Positions 35,054 to 44,742 are shown, counted from the first letter of the stretch. The stretch is DNA of 64,000 bases from Chryseobacterium sp. SNU WT5 (GCF_007362475.1 NZ_CP041687.1:682001-746000); one strand, 5' to 3'. Notes: generated by a model not told the origin, from the sequence alone. A program made the numbers and translations.

Positions 35054-37120
35054 ATGTCAAACCACTTTAATCCCCGAGATATCACCTGGCTTTCATTTAA
35101 TGAAAGAGTTTTGCAGGAAGCCATGGATCCAAACGTTCCCTTACAAATGCGTATCCGTTTTCTGGGAATCTTCTCTAATAATCTGGACGAGTTTTTTCGG
35201 GTTCGGGTTGCAGGATTAAAAAGAGCAATGGATTTTAAGGATAAGTACATTACAGAATCTTTCTACCAACCACCAACAAAAATCTTACAGCGAATTAATA
35301 ATATTGTCATAAAACAGCAACAGAATTTTGATAAAACATGGAAGAAGATTCAAGTAGAAATGGCAAGCCAGAAAGTTTTCATCAAAACATCGAAAAACCT
35401 AACAAACGACCAGAAAAAATTTGTAGTTTCTTATTTTGATGAGATCGTGGAAAGTAATGTAATCCCAATTCTTCTGAATGAAAATTCTGCAATGCCCTAT
35501 TTGCGTGACAAATCTCTTTACTTAGGTGTTGCGATGAGAAAAAAGGAACTTCAGTATGAAAGTAAATTTGCGATCATTGAAATTCCGTCACGCCTTGTTG
35601 GGAGATTCGTTCTGCTGCCTTCCGAAAAAAATGAAAAAAATGTGATGTTATTGGAAGATGTCATTATTTACAATTTACCCCATATATTTTCTTACTTCGG
35701 GTATGAAGAATTTGAAGCTCATTGTTTTAAAGTAACGAAAGATGCTGAGTTTGACTTAGATAACGATATCAAAACTACACTCGCACAAAAGATTGAGAAA
35801 GGAGTGAAATCCCGACGAAAAGGAAAACCAACGCGTTTTGTTTTTGATAAAGAAATGGATAAAGCTTTACTGGAGTTTTTAATTCGGAAATTACATTTAA
35901 CTAAAAAAGACAGCATCATTCCAGGAAGTAAAATTCATAATTTTCGGCATTTCATGGAGTTCCCAGACGTTTTTGAAGCCTACGAAAAACCGAAAGAACG
36001 AACTTCATTCGATCATCCTGATTTTTTTGGATCAAGAGTAACGGACGTCATTCAAAATAAAGACATTCTGTTAACCTTCCCTTATCATAATTACACGCCA
36101 GTTATCGATTTACTACGCGAATCCGCGATGGATCCAGACGTGAAATCAATACAGATTACTGCGTATCGTTTGGCAAGCAATTCTAAAATTATAAATGCAC
36201 TTATTAATGCAGTTAGAAATGGCAAAGAAGTAACGGTAATGCTTGAACTCCGAGCGAGATTTGATGAGGAAAATAATTTGAAATGGAAAGAAATACTGGA
36301 ACAGGAAGGAGTAAAAGTACTCGTCGGAATTCCCAATAAAAAGGTTCATGCAAAACTTTGTGTGATTAAAAAGCGCTCGCAGAATAAAACCTTACAATAT
36401 GGATTTGTTAGTACTGGGAACTTTAATGAAAAGACAGCAAAAATTTATGGAGATCATTTATTAATGACTTCAGACCGGGGCATTATGGCGGACATAAATA
36501 AGGTTTTTAATGTTCTACGGAAACCTAAACAGGATATCATGCCACAACTGAAATCTTGTAAGAAGCTGGTGCTTTGCCCCGATCTGATGCGGGAGAAAAT
36601 TATTGATCATATATCCAAGGAAATCGAAGAAGCAAAAGCAAGTCGAAAAGCACTCATTATCGTAAAAGTGAATTCTCTGAGTGACAGGGCTTTGATTAAA
36701 GCCTTGTATGACGCTGCGAAAGCCGGTGTCGTAGTGAAAATGATTGTAAGAGGCATCTATTGTGCAATTAATCAAAAAGATTTTAAACAGAAAATTACCG
36801 CCATAAGCATTGTTGATGAGTATTTGGAACACTCAAGAATTATGTATTTTTATAATAAAGGTCATGAAGACGTTTACATTTCTTCTGCTGACTGGATGAC
36901 GCGGAATTTGGATTACAGAATTGAAGCCGCTGCAAAAATCACTCAGAAAAATCTTAAAAAAGAAATTAAAGATCAACTTGAAATTCAGTTAAATGATAAT
37001 GTAAAGGCTAGAATATTAGATAAAAGATTAAAAAATGACTACGTAACGGCGGGTAAAGTACCGATTAGATCACAAGTGGAAACCTTTCATTATCTTAAGA
37101 ATAAAACAATTTCACATTAG
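35054..37120 (+). CDS. ppk1: Polyphosphate kinase 1
   Basis: A 688-residue PPK1, making polyphosphate from ATP. The N-terminal domain begins FNPRDITWLSFNERVLQEA. Two phospholipase-D-like catalytic halves follow, with KKVHAKLCVI (autophosphorylated His) and YGFVSTGNFNEKTAKIYGDH. The C-terminal part has HSRIMYFYNKGHEDVYISSADWM. Length and motifs are complete. It has its own promoter at 35,027 (TACTTTTG) and is divergent from the Crp/Fnr gene. Confidence 0.95.
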   Translation: MSNHFNPRDITWLSFNERVLQEAMDPNVPLQMRIRFLGIFSNNLDEFFRVRVAGLKRAMDFKDKYITESFYQPPTKILQRINNIVIKQQQNFDKTWKKIQVEMASQKVFIKTSKNLTNDQKKFVVSYFDEIVESNVIPILLNENSAMPYLRDKSLYLGVAMRKKELQYESKFAIIEIPSRLVGRFVLLPSEKNEKNVMLLEDVIIYNLPHIFSYFGYEEFEAHCFKVTKDAEFDLDNDIKTTLAQKIEKGVKSRRKGKPTRFVFDKEMDKALLEFLIRKLHLTKKDSIIPGSKIHNFRHFMEFPDVFEAYEKPKERTSFDHPDFFGSRVTDVIQNKDILLTFPYHNYTPVIDLLRESAMDPDVKSIQITAYRLASNSKIINALINAVRNGKEVTVMLELRARFDEENNLKWKEILEQEGVKVLVGIPNKKVHAKLCVIKKRSQNKTLQYGFVSTGNFNEKTAKIYGDHLLMTSDRGIMADINKVFNVLRKPKQDIMPQLKSCKKLVLCPDLMREKIIDHISKEIEEAKASRKALIIVKVNSLSDRALIKALYDAAKAGVVVKMIVRGIYCAINQKDFKQKITAISIVDEYLEHSRIMYFYNKGHEDVYISSADWMTRNLDYRIEAAAKITQKNLKKEIKDQLEIQLNDNVKARILDKRLKNDYVTAGKVPIRSQVETFHYLKNKTISH

Positions 37121-37144
37121 GCACTTATAACGCATCGAAATTAC

Positions 37145-37152
37145 TACCTTTG
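37145..37152 (+). promoter_or_regulatory. -7 element of the cobalamin riboswitch transcript
   Basis: TACCTTTG matches TAnnTTTG. It ends a few bases before the first stem of the riboswitch, so the leader begins with the aptamer. Confidence 0.65.
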
Positions 37153-37155
37153 CAC

Positions 37156-37296
37156 TGCTTTTAGAAAAGGGAATTGCGTGTAAATCGCAGACTGTCCCCG
37201 CAACTGTAAATCACACCACTAGTGAAGCTGCAATACAACCACTGAGAAATCGGGAAGGTGCAGTTTTGTGAAAGTCAGGAGACCTTACTAAAAGCA
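37156..37296 (+). ncRNA. Cobalamin (B12) riboswitch
   Basis: P1 is formed by TGCTTTTAG (37,156-37,164) and CTAAAAGCA (37,288-37,296). Conserved core elements are GGGAATTGCGTG near the 5' side, ACTGTCCCCGCAACTGTAA (37,191-37,209, the B12 box region), CGGGAAGGTGCAG and GTCAGGAGACCTT near the 3' end. Downstream, TGCTTT (37,311-37,316) can pair with the AAAGCA of the P1 3' strand. This is a likely switch that changes access to the GGAGG at 37,318 before the receptor start at 37,336. It represses B12 uptake genes when cobalamin is abundant. Confidence 0.93.
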
Positions 37297-37335
37297 ATAA
37301 CTTTAAAAAATGCTTTCGGAGGAAAGGCTTGAATA

Positions 37336-39162
37336 ATGACTAAAACTTACCCTTTTTCGGCGGTTCTATTATTTTGCTTTGTTCTGGGATTCTCTCAGGA
37401 AAAAGAAATTGACACCGTATACATCTTCGACAATCAGTTGAAGAATTCTAAGAAATTTCAAAAAATTGAAACTTTAACTGAAAAAGATCTGTTGAGAAAT
37501 ACAACGAATCTATCTGAAGTTTTACGTTTTCAGTCACCTGTTTACATCAAAGAAAATGGTCGCGGAATGGTTTCCTCGCCGTCGTTCCGAGGAACCACTG
37601 CGCAACAGACGGCTTTTATCTGGAATGGAATTAACATCAATTCAATATTTTTAGGTCAGGGTGATGTTAACAATCTCAATCTTCTCGGTTACGACCAACT
37701 CGAAATAAAATCGGGTGGCGGGAGTGTGATCTATGGAAGTGGTGCCATCGGAGGATCTATTCACCTGAACAACGAACTCAGTTTCAACAAAGGTTTAAAA
37801 TCGAGTTTATTTGTAGAAGGTGGTTCTTATAATACGTTTAATTCTTTTCTTAAAACTTCGTACAGTAACGATAAATTATCGGTTAAAGTTTCAGGAAATT
37901 TTGTGAAAAGTGAGAATAACTACGAAGTTCCGGAATTAAGAAATTATGTTAATTTAAATGGGCAATATGACAACAGAAATTTCAATCTAGGAGCAGCTTA
38001 TAAAATTAATTCCAAAAATAGATTGTCTTGGCAAACTCAAATATACGATGGTAATCAACACTTTCCAACGTCCGAATTTGGAACCAAAACAAAATATACA
38101 AGCAATACCTTTAGGAGCTTAGTTGCTTATGATTTTAATTCTAAAAAAGTAAATAATAGTTTTAAAATTGCCTATTTAAAGGATGAATTTCAATATTTTG
38201 ATAATATAGAGTTCCCTAAAACCAGTGGAGGTATTTCAGAATCCTATTTTGTTAAAAACGACATCAACTACCTGTTTAATAATAAATTAGCACTAGATGT
38301 AATTTTGGATTACCATTTCGATGAAGGCGAAGGGTATAAATCAGGAATTAAAAATGTTACCCGACATGCGAGTTCACTTGCAGGATTATTGAAGTGGAAC
38401 CCAAAGCCGCAATTTAATTTTGAAGCAGGAATAAAGAAAGACTTTGTTGATGAAATTACAACTCCTGTCCTATTTTCATTTTCTGGAAAAGTAAAAGTAA
38501 GCGGTTGGTATTCTTTTGTTTTAAATGCCTCTACCAACTTCAGATATCCCTCATTTAATGATTTATATTGGCAACCCGGAGGAAATTTGGATTTGAAACC
38601 CGAAACTTCAAAACAATTAGAGGTAGGAAATAATTTTAAATATAAAAATTTTAAACTGAATATTACTCCCTACTACATACACCTCATCAATATGATACAA
38701 TGGTTACCAACATCCAGCGGTTATTGGTCCCCTGTCAATACGAATAAAGTAGAATCCTACGGGTTAGAGTCACAACTGGATTTTGAGAAAAGTTTTGGAA
38801 AAAACAAAACGAAACTATCAGTAGGCTATTTGTATACCCATTCCAAGAATCTAGAAACCAACAAACTTTTAATGTATGTTCCCCTGCATAAAATATATGG
38901 AAATGCAAGTTACAGCTACCATTTTGCAGAATTATATATCCAAGCGATGTACAATGGACTTACACATACTACAAGCAATGAAAAACGAAGTGAAGCCCTT
39001 AACCCATACTTTGTTATGAATAGTGGAGTGAATTTACAATTTCTAAAACAGTATCAACTCGGATTTAAAGTCAATAATATATTTGACCAAATTTATGAAA
39101 CTACCGCTTACTATCCTTTACCAAAAAGGAATTATAGCATCAATCTCTTAATTAACTTTTAA
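37336..39162 (+). CDS. btuB: TonB-dependent vitamin B12 receptor (BtuB-like)
   Basis: A 608-residue outer-membrane receptor: signal peptide to about residue 20 (LGFSQ), plug domain with SPSFRGTTAQQTAFIWNGI and GSGAIGGSIHL, then a beta barrel ending in YSINLLINF with the terminal aromatic. The cobalamin riboswitch 40 bases upstream fixes the substrate as a corrinoid. It has an unusual strong Shine-Dalgarno sequence (GGAGG, 37,318). The BtuG-like lipoprotein gene follows after 11 bases. Confidence 0.92.
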   Translation: MTKTYPFSAVLLFCFVLGFSQEKEIDTVYIFDNQLKNSKKFQKIETLTEKDLLRNTTNLSEVLRFQSPVYIKENGRGMVSSPSFRGTTAQQTAFIWNGININSIFLGQGDVNNLNLLGYDQLEIKSGGGSVIYGSGAIGGSIHLNNELSFNKGLKSSLFVEGGSYNTFNSFLKTSYSNDKLSVKVSGNFVKSENNYEVPELRNYVNLNGQYDNRNFNLGAAYKINSKNRLSWQTQIYDGNQHFPTSEFGTKTKYTSNTFRSLVAYDFNSKKVNNSFKIAYLKDEFQYFDNIEFPKTSGGISESYFVKNDINYLFNNKLALDVILDYHFDEGEGYKSGIKNVTRHASSLAGLLKWNPKPQFNFEAGIKKDFVDEITTPVLFSFSGKVKVSGWYSFVLNASTNFRYPSFNDLYWQPGGNLDLKPETSKQLEVGNNFKYKNFKLNITPYYIHLINMIQWLPTSSGYWSPVNTNKVESYGLESQLDFEKSFGKNKTKLSVGYLYTHSKNLETNKLLMYVPLHKIYGNASYSYHFAELYIQAMYNGLTHTTSNEKRSEALNPYFVMNSGVNLQFLKQYQLGFKVNNIFDQIYETTAYYPLPKRNYSINLLINF

Positions 39163-39173
39163 ATAAAATAAAA

Positions 39174-40214
39174 ATGAAGCTTTCAAAAATTTTAATGTCG
39201 GCTTTCGCCTTCACTTTACTATTTAATATTTCTTGTCGAAATGAAGACCCGATTACGCCAGATGCACCAAAAGGTGCTTATGAAAACGGAATATTAGTTA
39301 CAAACGAAGGGAACTTCGGTAGTCCAACAGCTTCTGTTTCATTCATTTCCAACGATTTAAACACCGTAGAAAATAATATCTATAGCGCAAACAATGGTCA
39401 GGCCCCATTGGGAGACGTGCTACAAAACATTGGAGTACAAGGAGACAATGCTTATTTGATTCTTAATAATTCTAATAAAATAGAAATCGTGAATCGCTAT
39501 ACCTTCAAAAAAACGGCTACGGTAACTGAGCAAATATCGCAACCACGATACATCGCATTTGCAAATAATAATTATTACGTGACTAACAGTTCAGGCAGTT
39601 CAAAATTCGTGACAGTATACAGTACTGCAACGAATGCATTTGTTAAAAAAATCGATTTAGCAAGTACAGGCGAGAGAATCGTAGAAGCAGGCGGAAAAAT
39701 TATTGTTCAAAATGCCGCATATAGTTCTGGTAACAAATTAACTTTCATTAACCCAACTTCCAATACGATAGAGAGCGTATTAGCAGTTCCTACCGGGACC
39801 ATTCAAAAGACTATTTCTAATGGTGGTTATGTTTATACAATCGCTTCAACATCTACGGATTCCTATATCTATAAAATAAATCCTTCTGGAACAATCAATT
39901 CCTCAGTAACGTTAACGGGAATAGGAAACGCAAATAACCTGGAAATTGATGGAACTAAATTTATCTTTTCTTCAGGGAATAATGTTTACACTATGGACAT
40001 GAATACGACTAAAGTTCCTACCACCCCAATTATCACTTTAACCAATACTACTTGGTCCTCCATGTACGGTTTCGGTGTGGTCGATGGTAAGATCTTCATT
40101 TCTGATGCCAATGGATTTACTGCTGACAGTACCGTAGACATTTATTCTACCTCTGGGAGTTTATTAAAAACAATTAATACTGCAAGAGGAACAAACGGTT
40201 TCTATAAAAACTAA
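39174..40214 (+). CDS. btuG: BtuG-like surface beta-propeller lipoprotein (DUF5074-type)
   Basis: A 346-residue lipoprotein (lipobox ISC, Cys 21) whose mature part is a series of YncE-like blades: GILVTNEGNFGSPTASVSFI, DNAYLILNNSNKIEIVN, FISDANGF. In Bacteroides, BtuG binds B12 on the cell surface and caps BtuB. The location right after a riboswitch-controlled BtuB supports the same role. A terminator follows. Confidence 0.8.
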   Translation: MKLSKILMSAFAFTLLFNISCRNEDPITPDAPKGAYENGILVTNEGNFGSPTASVSFISNDLNTVENNIYSANNGQAPLGDVLQNIGVQGDNAYLILNNSNKIEIVNRYTFKKTATVTEQISQPRYIAFANNNYYVTNSSGSSKFVTVYSTATNAFVKKIDLASTGERIVEAGGKIIVQNAAYSSGNKLTFINPTSNTIESVLAVPTGTIQKTISNGGYVYTIASTSTDSYIYKINPSGTINSSVTLTGIGNANNLEIDGTKFIFSSGNNVYTMDMNTTKVPTTPIITLTNTTWSSMYGFGVVDGKIFISDANGFTADSTVDIYSTSGSLLKTINTARGTNGFYKN

Positions 40215-40225
40215 ATAATAGGAGG

Positions 40226-40258
40226 CCTCCGTATAAAATTTATATGGAGGTTTTTTTA
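40226..40258 (+). terminator. Terminator after the BtuG-like gene
   Basis: CCTCCGTATA and TATATGGAGG (40,226-40,250) pair around a 5-base loop, followed by seven T. Confidence 0.9.
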
Positions 40259-40309
40259 TTGTTCATATTTACTAAACACGATTTATATTTACATCTATTC
40301 TAACACATT

Positions 40310-41272
40310 ATGAATAAAATCTACTATCTAATCCTTTCTTTACTACCCACCTTATTATTTTCACAATTCGATCCCGCAGCTGGCCAGCCAGGATCAAAAG
40401 CGATTCATAAAGATGACCTCAAATTTGTAAACTGGGCAACTGGTATTACTGTTGATCGTGGTCCACAAGACATTTCCGCAAGTACTCCTATTCTAACGAC
40501 TGCAGGAACCCCATCCAACGCTACTGGTAAAGCAACCGGAAGTAGCATTGTGAGTTTAGGAGATGGAGGAAGCGCAATTTTAACGTTCGCTAAGCCAATT
40601 ACTAATGGAGAAGGTGTAGATTTTGCAGTCTTCGAAAATTCTTTTAGTGATACGTTCTTAGAATTGGCATTCGTAGAAGCCAGTTCAGACGGCATCCATT
40701 TTTTTAGATTTCCAGCAATAAGCAATACTTCCACCGCGAATCCAGTTGGGAGTTTTGGCAATATAGATCCCACACAGATCAATAATCTTGCGGGTAAGTA
40801 TAAGGCGACCTATGGAACTCCTTTTGATATTTCTGAATTGCCTAACGACGCTTCTCTCAACAAATTAGCTATTACCCATATTAAAATAATTGATGTAATA
40901 GGGACAATTAATCCATCATTTGCAACTTACGACAGTATTGGTAATATTATTAATGATCCCTACCCTACTAATTTTAATTCAGGTGGTTTTGATTTGGATG
41001 CAGTTGGTGTTATTAATGAATGGAGCGGCAGTTTATCTACTAATCAAGTTTCAAAATCAGAATTTGAAATTTATCCTAATCCAGCAACAGACTTTATCAC
41101 AATTAAAACTAAAGAAGCAATTAATAATCTAACCATTTACTCAATGAACGGACAGCGCATCGTAATGCCTGCTAAAGCGAAGATAGACGTTAGGACTCTA
41201 GCGCCTGGACAATATCTTTTAGAAATTATTACTGATAAGGATAAACAAACTCGAAAATTTATTAAAAAATAA
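40310..41272 (+). CDS. Secreted surface protein with type IX sorting domain
   Basis: A 320-residue protein with a signal peptide (LLPTLLFSQ). Its main domain contains SLGDGGSAILTFAKPI and DFAVFENSFSDTFLELAFVE. The C-terminal ~75 residues are a type IX secretion sorting domain (FEIYPNPATDFITIKT to TRKFIKK). It follows the btuB-btuG pair after a terminator. Surface proteins of this type sit beside B12-uptake genes in related genomes, so an accessory corrinoid-binding role is possible but not shown. Confidence 0.75.
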   Translation: MNKIYYLILSLLPTLLFSQFDPAAGQPGSKAIHKDDLKFVNWATGITVDRGPQDISASTPILTTAGTPSNATGKATGSSIVSLGDGGSAILTFAKPITNGEGVDFAVFENSFSDTFLELAFVEASSDGIHFFRFPAISNTSTANPVGSFGNIDPTQINNLAGKYKATYGTPFDISELPNDASLNKLAITHIKIIDVIGTINPSFATYDSIGNIINDPYPTNFNSGGFDLDAVGVINEWSGSLSTNQVSKSEFEIYPNPATDFITIKTKEAINNLTIYSMNGQRIVMPAKAKIDVRTLAPGQYLLEIITDKDKQTRKFIKK

Positions 41273-41289
41273 AATGTATATCCACAAAT

Positions 41290-41420
41290 CGTCATTATTG
41301 TATTTTCCCTGCGAACTTTGCTCAATGAAATGCCTTTTCGTAACTCAAAAAGCGTGTAAAACAGCATTTTTGTAATTAAATCTTTGCGTCCCGATGGCTA
41401 TCGGGATTGTGTTTAAGATT
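41290..41420. repeat. Possible degenerate intergenic repeat element
   Basis: This stretch contains CCCTGCGAACTTTG, TCTTTGCG and the hairpin CCCGATGGCTATCGGG (41,391-41,406), words typical of small repeats dispersed in flavobacterial intergenic regions. Only one copy is in the window, so the assignment rests on recall. Confidence 0.3.
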
Positions 41421-41457
41421 TGCAACATGATTGAAAAGATATACATTAAAAAATAAT

Positions 41458-41498
41458 AAAATAGAAGAAACGCTTTTAAAAAAGCGTTTCTTCTATTT
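41458..41498. terminator. Bidirectional terminator between convergent genes
   Basis: A near-perfect palindrome centred near 41,479 (AGAAGAAACGCTTTT / AAAAGCGTTTCTTCT) with T runs on both strands. It is shared by the sorting-domain protein and the CCA-adding enzyme gene. Confidence 0.85.
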
Positions 41499-41520
41499 TA
41501 AATCAATCAACAAAAACGAT

Positions 41521-42939
41521 CTATATCGTTAAACCGAATTCCTTGGCCTCATTAATCACAAATTTTCTGGCTTCTTCTTTGTCATTTGCAATTTCACCAT
41601 CCAAGATCGCTTCTTTCACTTTCTCTTTTAAAATTCCGATTTCGCGGCCTGGTTTAAGTGCAAACATTTCCATAATTTCTTCTCCTGATATAGGAGGTTG
41701 AAAGTTTCTAACCTGATCCTTCTCCTCTACCTCCTTTATTTTATGGGCTACTACTTCAAAATTCTTTTTGAACTTAGTTTGCTTTGATGAATTTTTAGTG
41801 GTGATATCCGCCTTACAGAGGATAAACAGGTCTTCCAGATCTTCGCCTGAGTCAAAAAGCAATCTTCTTAAAGCAGCATCAGACGTCCCATCATCAATAA
41901 GTGCAATAGGCCGAGAAGATAATTTAACCAATTTCTGAACGTATTTCATATCACTCCCCAAAGGAAGTTTTAAGCGATGGAAAAGTGATTTTACCATTTT
42001 AGATCCTACAAATTCATGACCGTGAAAAGTCCACCCATTTCCTTCCATAAATTTCTTAGTAGGAGCTTTTCCAATATCATGGAGCAACGCCGCCCAACGT
42101 AACCACAAATTTTCTGTACTTTTTGAAATATTATCGACTACTTCTAAAGTATGCCAAAAGTTATCTTTATGCGTTTGGCCTTCAATTTCTTCAATACCTT
42201 TCAATGCGGTAAGTTCAGGCATAATCATCGACATGATTCCGGTATCTTCTAATAATTTTAAACCTATTGAAGGTTTTTCCGAAAGCATAATCTTATTAAA
42301 TTCTACCATGATTCGTTCCATGGATACAATCTTAATTCGATGTGCTTCTTTTGTAATAGCTTCCAAAGAATTTTCTTCTATCTTAAAATTAAGGGTAGAT
42401 GCAAAACGAATTGCACGCATCATGCGCAACGGATCATCGGAGTAGGTTTGGCTAGGCTCAAGCGGTGTTCTTAAAACCTTTTTATTGATATCATTTATGC
42501 CATCAAAAGGATCAATTAGTTCGCCAAAATTTTCGGAATTTAATGAGATTGCTAATGCATTGATTGTAAAATCGCGTCTTTTCTGATCATCCGACAAGCT
42601 TCCAGATTCTACAAATGGGTTTCGTGAATTCTCCGCATAACTTTCCTTTCTTGCGCCTACAAACTCTAAGTCTAAACCCTGATATTTAAACATAGCCGTT
42701 CCGTAATTTTTAAAAATTGAAACTTTGGGCGAGGGTTTTATTTCGTGTGCAATTGCTTTTGCTAAGTTCATCCCATTTCCTTCGGTTACAAAATCAATAT
42801 CCGTAGGCGCTTTTCGATGCATGATCAAGTCGCGTACGTAACCACCAACAATATAAACGGTTTGATTATTTTCTTTAGCAACTTCAGAAATTAATTTGAA
42901 GATTTTTAGGTTTTTATTTTGACTGAGATTAATATTCAT
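41521..42939 (-). CDS. cca: CCA-adding tRNA nucleotidyltransferase with HD domain
   Basis: A 472-residue enzyme adding or repairing the CCA end of tRNAs. The head carries VYIVGGYVRDLIMHRKAPTDIDFV (G-G motif and DxD), then RRDFTINALA and the RNA-binding region. A C-terminal HD domain has LRWAALLHDIGKAPT. The frame extends 21 codons upstream, but the ATG at 42,939 (MNINLS) is preferred because the -7 element TATCTTTG lies at 42,962-42,969. Confidence 0.93.
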   Translation of the reverse strand: MNINLSQNKNLKIFKLISEVAKENNQTVYIVGGYVRDLIMHRKAPTDIDFVTEGNGMNLAKAIAHEIKPSPKVSIFKNYGTAMFKYQGLDLEFVGARKESYAENSRNPFVESGSLSDDQKRRDFTINALAISLNSENFGELIDPFDGINDINKKVLRTPLEPSQTYSDDPLRMMRAIRFASTLNFKIEENSLEAITKEAHRIKIVSMERIMVEFNKIMLSEKPSIGLKLLEDTGIMSMIMPELTALKGIEEIEGQTHKDNFWHTLEVVDNISKSTENLWLRWAALLHDIGKAPTKKFMEGNGWTFHGHEFVGSKMVKSLFHRLKLPLGSDMKYVQKLVKLSSRPIALIDDGTSDAALRRLLFDSGEDLEDLFILCKADITTKNSSKQTKFKKNFEVVAHKIKEVEEKDQVRNFQPPISGEEIMEMFALKPGREIGILKEKVKEAILDGEIANDKEEARKFVINEAKEFGLTI

Positions 42940-42961
42940 AACAATTCGACCACAATTTCTG

Positions 42962-42969
42962 CAAAGATA
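42962..42969 (-). promoter_or_regulatory. -7 element of cca
   Basis: TATCTTTG on the minus strand fits TAnnTTTG and lies 22 bases before the chosen start, excluding the longer reading. Confidence 0.6.
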
Positions 42970-43063
42970 AAGCTTCTCGTTCAATGATGCACTTCCTGAC
43001 AATAGTCGATCGATTTAAAACCAAAAAAACTCATACCATTATGAGTTTTTTGATTTAGTTGAT

Positions 43064-43309
43064 TTATTTAATTTCATCGTCTAGAAGCCAATCACCAATT
43101 TCATCTTCCAAATATTCCGTTTGTAATTTTACTGCATCTATAAAATCATCAGGGATGTTTGAGATATCTGTATTTTCCAAATTCCAAAGTTGTTCAGACA
43201 TGAGTTCATATTCAGAATACACTCTTTTAAATCTAGGATTTCGTTCCTCTAATTCTTCAATCCGTTTTTGCTCAGGTTTAAATTTCCTGTAAGTTCGCTT
43301 TGTAGTCAT
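43064..43309 (-). CDS. Small acidic helical protein of unknown function
   Basis: An 81-residue protein (from MTTKRTYRKF), with a basic N-terminus, a central heptad-like ELEERNPRFKRVYSEYELMSEQLW and a very acidic C-terminus (EDEIGDWLLDDEIK). There is no signal or membrane segment. An ATG 8 codons upstream is possible. I do not recognise a named family. Confidence 0.6.
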   Translation of the reverse strand: MTTKRTYRKFKPEQKRIEELEERNPRFKRVYSEYELMSEQLWNLENTDISNIPDDFIDAVKLQTEYLEDEIGDWLLDDEIK

Positions 43310-43501
43310 GAGATTATAATTACTGAAATTCATTGAATAATTACGTTTAAAAACTATTTTCCGACCAGAAAACCAATCATTCCCTCATCGAATTTGTATC
43401 AAATCTGTTTTCAAAAGCATCTTTGATAAAATAAATGTAAGCAATATTTTAAGATCAAAAATTTATTTAACAAGTTTTTCTGATTGTTTAACATATAGTT
43501 T

Positions 43502-43509
43502 TAAATTTG
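43502..43509 (+). promoter_or_regulatory. -7 element of the GtrA-like gene
   Basis: TAAATTTG fits the consensus and lies 12 bases before the ATG at 43,521. Confidence 0.45.
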
Positions 43510-43520
43510 CACTTATCGAT

Positions 43521-43979
43521 ATGAAAGAATTTATATTCAAACAAAAACAGATTATACTTTTCGCCATTGCTGGAGCCCTGAGTGCTGTAGTAGAAATTGG
43601 GTCTTTTAAGATGTTCAGCGTTTACCTGCCTACCATCTTTTTACAAGAAAGTAATTTCCACGGAATTCACTTTCCATTAAGCAACATATTTTCAACAAGC
43701 TGTGGAATTGTCACCAATTATTTCTTAAGCATTTGGTTTGTATTCGAGCGCGGAAAACACTCCAAAAGAAAAGAATTCGCTTTCTTCATGATTGTCTCTT
43801 TCTTTTCTACGCTGTTGAGTTTAAGTTTCTTCCAAATCTTCTTTAGATTTATTTTCACTACGCATATCGACATAGGCATTTTCGTATTGAGCAGAGAAAT
43901 CTTAAGTAAAATCGCTGCGATATTACTGGTTTCTGTCTTAAATTATTCTGTGAAGAAAAAAGTAATCTTCAACGGATAA
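43521..43979 (+). CDS. GtrA-like four-TM membrane protein
   Basis: A 152-residue protein with four hydrophobic segments, starting FKQKQIILFAIAGALSAVVEIGSFKMF and having NYFLSIWFVFERGKH in the middle. This is the pattern of the GtrA/DPMS family, often implicated in moving lipid-linked sugars. It is followed after 23 bases by an acyltransferase gene. The substrate is unknown. Confidence 0.8.
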   Translation: MKEFIFKQKQIILFAIAGALSAVVEIGSFKMFSVYLPTIFLQESNFHGIHFPLSNIFSTSCGIVTNYFLSIWFVFERGKHSKRKEFAFFMIVSFFSTLLSLSFFQIFFRFIFTTHIDIGIFVLSREILSKIAAILLVSVLNYSVKKKVIFNG

Positions 43980-44002
43980 CTTCACAACATTTAAAAAAAT
44001 TA

Positions 44003-44728
44003 ATGACAAAAGTTTTAAATTATATTTGGCGGGGTTGGATGCTAATTTTGGGTACGGTACTAACGATCCTTTTCGGAATTCCCGTGCTCCTCTTTTCAAT
44101 AAAAAAAGAGCATTATCCTTATGCGTATCAGTGCATTCGAGGGTGGTGTTTCGGAATGTTCTACGGAATGGGTTTTAGATATGAACTTAAAAATCTGACC
44201 GACAAAAAAATTGATAAGAATGAACAATATGTTTTTATCTCTAACCACACCTCCATTATGGATGTCATGTTACCTTGTATTTTAATGCCTAATCACCCAC
44301 TTTGTTATGTTGGAAAAAAGGAATTGGTCAAAATACCTATTTTTGGAATCATATATAAGAGAATCTGCGTAATGGTAGATCGATCTTCGGCGAGGAGTCG
44401 TGCCGATGTCTACCGCCGATGTGCGGAGAGAATGGAAGAAGGAAAAAGCATCGTGATCTTTCCAGAAGGCGGTGTCCCAGATGATACTTCTGTTCTTTTG
44501 GATTCTTTCAAAGATGGCGCATTTACGCTTTCGAAAAAACATCATTCCCCTATTGCTGTATTTACATTTGTTGGCTTAAAGGAGATGTTTCCGTTTGAGT
44601 ACGGAAAAGGATTTCCCGGGAAAGTAAAAGTTTATTTCACAGATATTTTAGAACCAGCACAATCGGTGGAGGTAACTAAAACCGCCGCACATTCTAAGAT
44701 TAAAAATGTTTTGGAAAACCACCATTGA
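44003..44728 (+). CDS. plsC: 1-acyl-sn-glycerol-3-phosphate acyltransferase (PlsC-like)
   Basis: A 241-residue membrane-bound acyltransferase. It has an N-terminal hydrophobic helix, the catalytic block NHTSIMDVMLP (H-x4-D), a KKELVKIPIFG block and the substrate block VIFPEGGVPD. It would convert lysophosphatidate to phosphatidate in phospholipid synthesis. It is co-directional with the GtrA-like gene. Confidence 0.88.
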   Translation: MTKVLNYIWRGWMLILGTVLTILFGIPVLLFSIKKEHYPYAYQCIRGWCFGMFYGMGFRYELKNLTDKKIDKNEQYVFISNHTSIMDVMLPCILMPNHPLCYVGKKELVKIPIFGIIYKRICVMVDRSSARSRADVYRRCAERMEEGKSIVIFPEGGVPDDTSVLLDSFKDGAFTLSKKHHSPIAVFTFVGLKEMFPFEYGKGFPGKVKVYFTDILEPAQSVEVTKTAAHSKIKNVLENHH

Positions 44729-44742
44729 GTAGATAAATTAGT

